Part shown: one piece after another, positions 47,833-53,344 of the stretch | Layout of the letters: every line of letters begins with the position of its first letter | How positions within the stretch are numbered: the first letter of the stretch is position 1 | NCBI GenBank assembly: GCA_029210875.1 | Contig: JARGFJ010000014.1 | Location: forward strand, 1 to 53,344 | Length of the DNA stretch: 53,344 bases | Origin: Gammaproteobacteria bacterium | GTDB lineage: Bacteria; Pseudomonadota; Gammaproteobacteria; Nitrosococcales; Methylophagaceae | Direction of reading: 5' to 3' | Made by a program: the position numbers and the translations under genes | The notes under the pieces: generated by a model | Seen by the model: only the letters and a program-made list of their open reading frames with translations | What the model was told of the DNA's origin: nothing | The model's database searches: none

Positions 47833-49098
47833 TTAAGGTAATTTGAAGCCAGACACAGATGTACGTAATTCATTGGCTAATTCCAATAAACGCCCGATAG
47901 ATGCCGCGCTTTCATTGGTGCCCGTCGATGTTTGCATGGTTATTTCCTGAATAACATTCATGCTATCAGACGTACTGATCGCTGCTTGTGCCTGTTGTTT
48001 AGCGGCATCACTAATGTTGGTGATGAGATCAGCTAATTGATGTGATACCGTTTCAATTTGCTCCAAGGATGTACCGGCATCTTGAGATAGCTTTGCACCA
48101 GAAACAACTTCTGTGGTGCTACGCTCCATTGAGCTGATAGCCTCATTAGTATCGCTTTGAATCGTTTTTACAAGTGCATCAATTTGCTTGGTGGCATTAC
48201 TTGAACGTTCTGCCAGACGTTGCACCTCATCGGCAACCACGGCAAAGCCGCGACCTGCTTCACCCGCCATTGCAGCTTGAATGGCCGCGTTTAATGACAA
48301 AATATTGGTTTGCTCAGCGATGTCATTGATAAGTTCGACAATATCACCGATTTGTTGCGAACTTTCACCTAGACGTTTGATGCGTTTAGATGTTTCTTGA
48401 ATTTGTTCACGAATGGTATCCATTCCGTTAATGGCTTTTTTAACCGCTTCGTTACCTTGAGCGGCTAAGGTTACAGATTGAGCGGCAACGTTAGATGATT
48501 GACTGGCATTTTGTGATACTTGTTCGATAGAGCCGGCCATTTGAGTGATCGCACTACTCACGTCACTTATTTGTTGTGATTGATGATCACTGGCATCTGT
48601 TAAATGTAATGCTGTGGCTTGTGTTTCTTGTGCAGCAGATGCTACTTGTAGCGTGGTGGTATTAATTTGTTGTACCAGATTACGCAAGGCATCAATGGTG
48701 TAGTTTACGGAATCAGCAATCGCACCAGTAATATCTTCTGTCACTGTTGCTGACACGGTGAGGTCACCATCAGCCAGATCGCCCATTTCATCCAATAAAC
48801 GCAAGATGGCATCTTGATTATGGCGGTTTTGTAATTCCATGTTATCAAGTGAACTTTTTAGATGTTTGAATGGTATGTAACTTAGGCGCAGTACAAATAT
48901 GATAGTAAGTGCCAACCCGGAAAAAATGACCCCTGAAAATAACATGATGTCGTTTAGGTAAATTTGGTATTGGCCTGTCGCTATAAGCCAAAGTCCAAAT
49001 GATGTTCCTATTGCAAATATGATTGTCAGTAATAGGTTAACGTTATTACCTTTCGATACCAGTGAAGAAAGAAAAAGTTTAGTTACATTCATGGTCAT
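47833..49098 (-). CDS. pilJ: methyl-accepting chemotaxis-type transducer PilJ (short form)
   Basis: A 421-residue transducer. Two membrane helices (about residues 22-40 and 52-71) are separated by only about 10 residues, then HAMP-like segments ([18 protein letters not shown]) and the cytoplasmic signalling domain with the hairpin tip [23 protein letters not shown]...[19 protein letters not shown]. aeruginosa PilJ is about 680 residues with a large periplasmic sensor domain, which is missing here. It sits between pilI and chpA. Confidence 0.92.
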   Translation of the reverse strand: MTMNVTKLFLSSLVSKGNNVNLLLTIIFAIGTSFGLWLIATGQYQIYLNDIMLFSGVIFSGLALTIIFVLRLSYIPFKHLKSSLDNMELQNRHNQDAILRLLDEMGDLADGDLTVSATVTEDITGAIADSVNYTIDALRNLVQQINTTTLQVASAAQETQATALHLTDASDHQSQQISDVSSAITQMAGSIEQVSQNASQSSNVAAQSVTLAAQGNEAVKKAINGMDTIREQIQETSKRIKRLGESSQQIGDIVELINDIAEQTNILSLNAAIQAAMAGEAGRGFAVVADEVQRLAERSSNATKQIDALVKTIQSDTNEAISSMERSTTEVVSGAKLSQDAGTSLEQIETVSHQLADLITNISDAAKQQAQAAISTSDSMNVIQEITMQTSTGTNESAASIGRLLELANELRTSVSGFKLP

Positions 49099-49116
49099 TA
49101 TCCTGAAATCAAAATA

Positions 49117-49653
49117 TCATGCGGCTGCATTTAAAAAGCGTATGTCGGAAGCCAGTTTTTCGAAACTAAAGACTTTCCATTGGGTATCTTGTTGGGTAAC
49201 GCAGCCGTCAACAAAGGGCATAATGTCATTATCTTGCTCCTGAAGTTGGTCGGGTTGTTGTTGAACATGTTTTAAGCCAAACACTTCATCGATCAGCAAA
49301 CCTGAATAGATATCGGGATGATTGATAACCATGATGCGACTGTGTTTATTTACTTTAGTTGGTTTGCTATATAAAAAGTACTTCAAGTCAAATAACGGTA
49401 GTAATTCACCTCTCAGGTTGGCAATGCCAAACACCCAAGGTTCTGATTTTGGTACAGACGTTATTTGAGCGGGAAGGGGGAACACTTCACGCGTTTGTTC
49501 GAGCGGAACCAAAAAAAGTTCATTTGCAATGCGAAAGCCAATTGCTGTCCACACACTGTGTTGATTGTTATGTTGCGAGGAATCTTGATGACTACGTTGT
49601 TCAATATCCCGAAGCAGGCTAAAAATTTGAGATGATGAAAGCGTTGATGTCAT
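49117..49653 (-). CDS. pilI: CheW-type coupling protein PilI
   Basis: Couples PilJ to ChpA. The 178-residue CheW-domain protein shows GFRIANELFLVPLEQTREVFPLP, WVFGIANLRGELLPLFDLK and the C-terminal FVDGCVTQQDTQWKVFSFEKL. The start overlaps pilH by 4 bp; pilJ follows after 18 bp. Function is assigned by domain and operon position. Confidence 0.94.
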   Translation of the reverse strand: MTSTLSSSQIFSLLRDIEQRSHQDSSQHNNQHSVWTAIGFRIANELFLVPLEQTREVFPLPAQITSVPKSEPWVFGIANLRGELLPLFDLKYFLYSKPTKVNKHSRIMVINHPDIYSGLLIDEVFGLKHVQQQPDQLQEQDNDIMPFVDGCVTQQDTQWKVFSFEKLASDIRFLNAAA

Positions 49654-50021
49654 GCTGAAAGTCCTAACAGGATATTCATTTCTTGAATCAGTTGCACTTC
49701 ATCTACGGGTTTACTCAAATAACCTTTGGCTCCCTGACGTAAGCCCCATTGTCGATCAGTTTCCTGATTTTTAGATGAGACAATAATAACGGGAATGGAG
49801 CTGGTGTCAGGATCTTTACTTAAACGCCGTGTTGCCTGAAAGCCATTAAGTTTAGGCATGACAACATCCATTAAGATCAAAGCAGGTCGCTTGGTTTGAG
49901 CGAGCTCCATCGCCTGTTCACCATCTTCGGCAATAAGCACTTGATGATTATGTTTTTCCAGAATCTTTTTTAGAACATACACCTCGGTTGGTGAGTCATC
50001 AGCAATCAGGATCAGTGCCAT
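49650..50021 (-). CDS. pilH: twitching-motility response regulator PilH
   Basis: A 123-residue stand-alone receiver domain: LIADDSPTEVYVLKKIL, phospho-Asp in LILMDVVMPKLNGFQATR, conserved Ser/Thr in VIIVSSKNQETD and Lys in GYLSKPV. In Pseudomonas PilH opposes PilG or acts as phosphate sink for retraction control. Second gene of the operon, 5 bp after pilG. Confidence 0.95.
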   Translation of the reverse strand: MALILIADDSPTEVYVLKKILEKHNHQVLIAEDGEQAMELAQTKRPALILMDVVMPKLNGFQATRRLSKDPDTSSIPVIIVSSKNQETDRQWGLRQGAKGYLSKPVDEVQLIQEMNILLGLSA

Positions 50022-50026
50022 TTTAG

Positions 50027-50434
50027 TTAAGTATCCTTGTTTTTATCTAACAAATGAGTCCGGATAGCACCAAGGAGATCTTCGCGCGTAAATGGTTTGG
50101 TCAGGTATTGTTCTGCACCAACTACGCGCCCTTTAGCACGGTCAAAAAGACCATCCTTACTTGATAACATGACTATCGGCGTATCATGGAATTTAGCGTT
50201 ATTTTTGACTAAAGAACAGGTTTGATAGCCATCCAGGCGAGGCATCATAATATCAATGAATAAAATATCTGGATGCTGAGCATTGATGATAGGCAACGCT
50301 TCGAATCCATTTTCAGCCGTTATAACGTCACAGCCAGCTCGTGTTAGCAGTGTTTCAGCGGTACGACGAATCGTTTTGCTATCATCAATTACCATTACCT
50401 TTAGACCAGAAAATTCAGTTTGATTCTCACTCAC
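50027..50434 (-). CDS. pilG: twitching-motility response regulator PilG
   Basis: A 135-residue receiver domain and the first gene of the Pil-Chp operon. It shows KVMVIDDSKTIRRTAETLL, phospho-Asp in ILFIDIMMPRLDGYQTC, VMLSSKDGLFDRAKG and QYLTKPF. PilG is phosphorylated by ChpA and promotes pilus extension, in Pseudomonas also through the CyaB/cAMP axis. It is divergent from gshA over 230 bp that must hold both promoters; no promoter there could be assigned with confidence. Confidence 0.95.
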   Translation of the reverse strand: MSENQTEFSGLKVMVIDDSKTIRRTAETLLTRAGCDVITAENGFEALPIINAQHPDILFIDIMMPRLDGYQTCSLVKNNAKFHDTPIVMLSSKDGLFDRAKGRVVGAEQYLTKPFTREDLLGAIRTHLLDKNKDT

Positions 50435-50664
50435 GCTAAAACATTACCTTAAAAACTTAACTGTATTGGATGGGACATATAAAATACGAAGATACCCTAT
50501 TTTTCAACGTCAAGCTAGTCAATATCAAATAAAAGTTCTTCTTGCTAAACTCCGACCGTCATAAGAAAATGCAGTATGAATGAGACGGAAAACATAAACT
50601 GTGTTCTGGTTCACATGACTACATTAAGCGCGACGCTTTTAACCCAATCTTTAAGGTAAAAACT

Positions 50665-51942
50665 ATGATATCTGGTGTCCCACATTTGACAACGGCATTG
50701 ACTGGTCCGCTATTGAAACTGGAAGGCCATTTATTAGAACATCAAATCAGTGTAGAGACATGGTTACGGCAACAATGGTTGTTGACGCCAGCACCATTTT
50801 ATACCTCTGTAGATTTGAGAAATGCCGGTTTTAAGTTGGCTCCAGTGGATACAAATTTATTTCCAGCAGGCTTTAATAATCTCAATGCTGCATTTATGCC
50901 GCTATGTATAAATGCAGTACAATCAGCGGTTGAAAGGCATTGCCCTCATGCACGAAGAGTGTTGATTATTGCTGAGAATCATACTCGAAACCTATTTTAT
51001 CTTGAAAGTTTGGAAACATTACGTCAGATATTTGAACAAGCCGGTTTGGAGGCCAGAATCGGTAGTATGCGTGATGATATTACCGAGCTAACAACAATCG
51101 AATTACCATCAGGCAAAATCAGTCAATTGGAACCCTTAATACGTAAGGGAAATAGAGTGATGGTCGCTGATTTTTCACCCTGTTTGGTGTTGTTAAACAA
51201 TGATCTGTCAGCTGGACGACCAGCGATATTAGAAGATCTGGAACAACAGCTTGTACCGCCATTATCTGCGGGTTGGTCAGATCGTAAAAAATCGGACCAT
51301 TTCAGACATTATCATGCCGTCGCTCAAGAATTTGCCGAGCAAATAGGCATCGATCCCTGGCTAATCTCACCGCTGTCGCTGCAATGTGGTGAGGTTAACT
51401 TTATGGAACGCACTGGCACCGAGTGTCTGGCAAAAAATGTTGAATTCGCGTTAACCTCAATTCAGAAGAAATACGACGAATATGGCATTGATAAACAGCC
51501 ATTTGTTGTTGTCAAAGCGGATTCTGGTACCTATGGCATGGGCATTATGATGGTAAAAAGTGCCGATGAAATTTCCAGTCTAAACCGAAAACAACGTACA
51601 AAAATGGCATCGGCTAAAGAAGGAATGACGGTAGAAAATGTGTTAATTCAAGAAGGGGTTTATACCTTTGAAACAATTGGTCAGGATCATGCTGTTGCTG
51701 AACCTGTTGTGTATATGATGGATCACTTTGTTGTAGGTGGTTTTTATCGTGTTCATACCGGTCGTGGCGTCAATGAAAATTTGAATGCACCAGGCATGCA
51801 TTTTGAACCGTTAGCCTTTGCTCAATCGTGTATTACCTCAGATAAAACAGAGCAGCCAGATGCTGGACCAAATCGTTTTTATGCATATGGTGTTATTGCT
51901 CGATTGGCATTATTGGCAGCAGCGAGAGAATTGGCTGGTTAA
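50665..51942 (+). CDS. gshA: glutamate-cysteine ligase, ATP-grasp (A. ferrooxidans) type
   Basis: First step of glutathione synthesis. The 425-residue protein belongs to the GshA family typified by Acidithiobacillus ferrooxidans rather than the E. coli type. Recognisable segments are VETWLRQQWLLTPAPFYTSVDLRNAGFK split by family-typical positions, KVVVVKADSGTYGMGIM-like FVVVKADSGTYGMGIMMV, and VLIQEGVYTFETIGQDHAVAEPVVY. AAGG precedes the ATG by seven bases. Its stop overlaps that of the convergent FIST gene in a TTAA. Glutathione also serves GloB encoded at the left of the window. Confidence 0.9.
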   Translation: MISGVPHLTTALTGPLLKLEGHLLEHQISVETWLRQQWLLTPAPFYTSVDLRNAGFKLAPVDTNLFPAGFNNLNAAFMPLCINAVQSAVERHCPHARRVLIIAENHTRNLFYLESLETLRQIFEQAGLEARIGSMRDDITELTTIELPSGKISQLEPLIRKGNRVMVADFSPCLVLLNNDLSAGRPAILEDLEQQLVPPLSAGWSDRKKSDHFRHYHAVAQEFAEQIGIDPWLISPLSLQCGEVNFMERTGTECLAKNVEFALTSIQKKYDEYGIDKQPFVVVKADSGTYGMGIMMVKSADEISSLNRKQRTKMASAKEGMTVENVLIQEGVYTFETIGQDHAVAEPVVYMMDHFVVGGFYRVHTGRGVNENLNAPGMHFEPLAFAQSCITSDKTEQPDAGPNRFYAYGVIARLALLAAARELAG

Positions 51943-53084
51943 TCAGTATGTTCGCTTAAATAAGCGATAGTCATGGTTTGATTATGCAATTGACTATGGC
52001 TGTCATCATCACCAGAACAGATTTCTCCGTTTGAATAAAAACCAGTAATGCCGGTGTTGTTCCCAAGTAATTGCTTCACAGCGAGGACCTCATCAGAGAC
52101 TTGATCTGCCATAACCAATTTTCGACCAACACAACTGACACAGATAGCGAGACCACTATCATTTAAATTAACGTGTTTGTCGAGGATCTGTTGTGCAGCT
52201 GAGCTGGCACCATTAACCAAGCTATCATGATCAGACTTTAAAAAACGTATGGTTGAATTTTCAGCAACATTACCAGCAAAGGTCATACTGTTATCGTCTT
52301 CATTGACAGACAATAGGGTTCTAATAACTGAGATATTCTTGTCTTCGGTCATAATAGCAAAAGGAAAATTAAGTCCAGACGACGGTAAGGCATTGGCATA
52401 ATAGCCAAGATACATTTTATATAGTGGTAAGGCAGGTTTGTTATCCAGCTGATAAACCACATTTTTAATTGAGCTGCTAATTTTACGAGGGGGACCATAA
52501 GGTTTCCAACCACCCAAGGCACCGCTGGTGACTATCGCTTTATCGCCATAAATGCCTACTGCAACAACTATTTTATCTGTGACTTTGCTGTCATGAAGTA
52601 TTAAAGTTTGATTGAACTGAGCATTGTCACCTGCCAAGCCGCCTGTAATAGGAATGTTGGGCAAGGTCGCTTGCAGCCCTTGCACTAAATCGGAACCATT
52701 GATGTTGAGGCCATCACTTAATACAAAAATCCCTTTTAGATTTTCCTGATCAAGATCTTGCGCAATTTGTGTACCGATAGCATAAGACATGCCCATGCTG
52801 GCAATAGGTTTGGCAACAAACTTTAAGTGACTGTTTTCCCATTTCATTGCGGTTATTTGAAGGCTGTCATCATGCACACCATCAGGAGCAATTTCGCCCG
52901 AAGTAGTACAGCCAATTACTTCAGCTTTAGGATAACGTTTTTGGAGCAGTTGTCCGAGATTACGTTCTTTAAAAGCAGAAATAGAGCCAAACACTAACAC
53001 CCAATTGGCATCAGGCAACGGAGAAGGTGTCGCCAATTTATTTAATGTCATTTTAGATGTCAGGTGTTCTTGCTGAAACTTCAT
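51939..53084 (-). CDS. FIST-domain sensory protein
   Basis: A 381-residue protein made of the FIST N domain (WVLVFGSISAFKERNLGQLLQ; EVIGCTTSGEIAPDGVHDDSL; GIFVLSDGLNINGSDLVQGL; PITGGLAGD) and FIST C domain (LPLYKMYLGYYANALPSSG; ICVSCVGRKLVM; GFYSNGEICSG). FIST domains are thought to bind small ligands such as amino acids and usually accompany signalling modules. Here it stands alone, without a kinase, GGDEF or transducer domain. The Pil-Chp operon lies beyond gshA, so a functional link is only a guess. Confidence 0.88.
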   Translation of the reverse strand: MKFQQEHLTSKMTLNKLATPSPLPDANWVLVFGSISAFKERNLGQLLQKRYPKAEVIGCTTSGEIAPDGVHDDSLQITAMKWENSHLKFVAKPIASMGMSYAIGTQIAQDLDQENLKGIFVLSDGLNINGSDLVQGLQATLPNIPITGGLAGDNAQFNQTLILHDSKVTDKIVVAVGIYGDKAIVTSGALGGWKPYGPPRKISSSIKNVVYQLDNKPALPLYKMYLGYYANALPSSGLNFPFAIMTEDKNISVIRTLLSVNEDDNSMTFAGNVAENSTIRFLKSDHDSLVNGASSAAQQILDKHVNLNDSGLAICVSCVGRKLVMADQVSDEVLAVKQLLGNNTGITGFYSNGEICSGDDDSHSQLHNQTMTIAYLSEHTD

Positions 53085-53217
53085 GTATAAAGGGATCCTT
53101 TGCTTATTTTATCGATTATAGAACAATTAGTATTAAATAATAGCTCAATATGCCACTAATATAATGTGCATTAGTCGAGATAAATGTAAACATGAATCGT
53201 AAATTTACATATAAAAA

Positions 53218-53248
53218 AAGGCCATCATATGTGCAATGTGATGGCCTT
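53218..53248 (-). terminator. intrinsic terminator for a minus-strand gene at the right edge
   Basis: A 10-bp perfect stem (AAGGCCATCA at 53218-53227 with TGATGGCCTT at 53239-53248) has an A-rich left flank, giving CCTTTTTTTAT on the minus strand. It therefore ends transcription coming from the right edge, before the FIST gene. Confidence 0.85.
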
Positions 53249-53310
53249 AAGTGCTATTGAGTATTATCTAATTAACCTCAGCTCGGGATAAGAAGGGAAC
53301 TAAAAGCCTG

Positions 53311-53344
53311 TTAACCGATCAGATCTTTTACCACAAAAGATTTT
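53311..53344 (-). CDS. probable 3' end of a gene entering from the right
   Basis: On the minus strand the last visible codons read KSFVVKDLIG followed by TAA at 53311-53313. Only ten codons are inside the window. The terminator about 60 bp downstream supports a real gene end. I cannot identify the protein. Confidence 0.4.
   Translation of the reverse strand, partial: KSFVVKDLIG

Overview
The window reads as chromosomal DNA of a gammaproteobacterial methylotroph with moderately low GC content. The housekeeping synteny is gammaproteobacterial: gloB / yafS-type methyltransferase-rnhA-dnaQ, miaB-phoH-ybeY-corC-lnt, ponA divergent from pilMNOPQ-aroK-aroB-damX, and pilGHIJ-chpA. The C1 genes (fae, mch and the so-called archaeal-type cofactor genes) mark a formaldehyde-oxidising methylotroph. 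A Methylophaga-like or Methylococcales-like organism fits; the sequence alone does not decide between them. No rRNA, tRNA, CRISPR array or intact mobile element was seen.

Layout. 1-2.8 kb: gloB facing away from a methyltransferase-rnhA-dnaQ run. 2.9-7.6 kb: heat-shock genes grpE, dnaK and dnaJ, then dapB; grpE and dnaK each have a near-identical sigma-32-type promoter. 7.56-7.95 kb: no intact gene, but a relic of an OST-HTH/LOTUS-domain protein bracketed by short inverted repeats that resemble IS903-type ends. 7.95-16 kb: radC (minus) divergent from miaB-phoH-ybeY-corC-lnt-trkH-methyltransferase. 16-17.9 kb: rpmE and an M48 lipoprotein protease. 17.9-28.6 kb: penicillin-binding protein 1A divergent from the type IV pilus alignment and secretin genes pilMNOPQ, then aroK, aroB and damX.

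28.6-38.1 kb is a C1-cofactor island. One minus-strand run holds an ATP-grasp ligase (MfnD-like), an ASKHA protein (MfnF-like), pabB, an amino-acid kinase (MfnE-like) and a PLP decarboxylase (MfnA-like). Next to it are a plus-strand HisA-related gene, fae, a CitG-like gene, a RimK-like ligase and mch. Fae and Mch act on formaldehyde bound to tetrahydromethanopterin; PabB supplies p-aminobenzoate for that pterin; the Mfn-like proteins should build a methanofuran-type carrier. The decarboxylase is the most informative gene, because it predicts a tyramine-containing furan cofactor rather than the tyrosine-containing methylofuran described for Methylobacterium extorquens.

38.1-41.3 kb: cca and a soluble lytic transglycosylase. 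41.3-50.4 kb: the Pil-Chp chemosensory operon that controls twitching, read leftward as pilG-pilH-pilI-pilJ-chpA-chpC. It has a short PilJ with almost no periplasmic part, a 1981-residue ChpA carrying a repeated linker motif, and no pilK or chpB. 50.7-53.1 kb: an ATP-grasp-type gshA convergent with a FIST-domain sensor. The right edge holds a terminator and probably the 3' end of another minus-strand gene.
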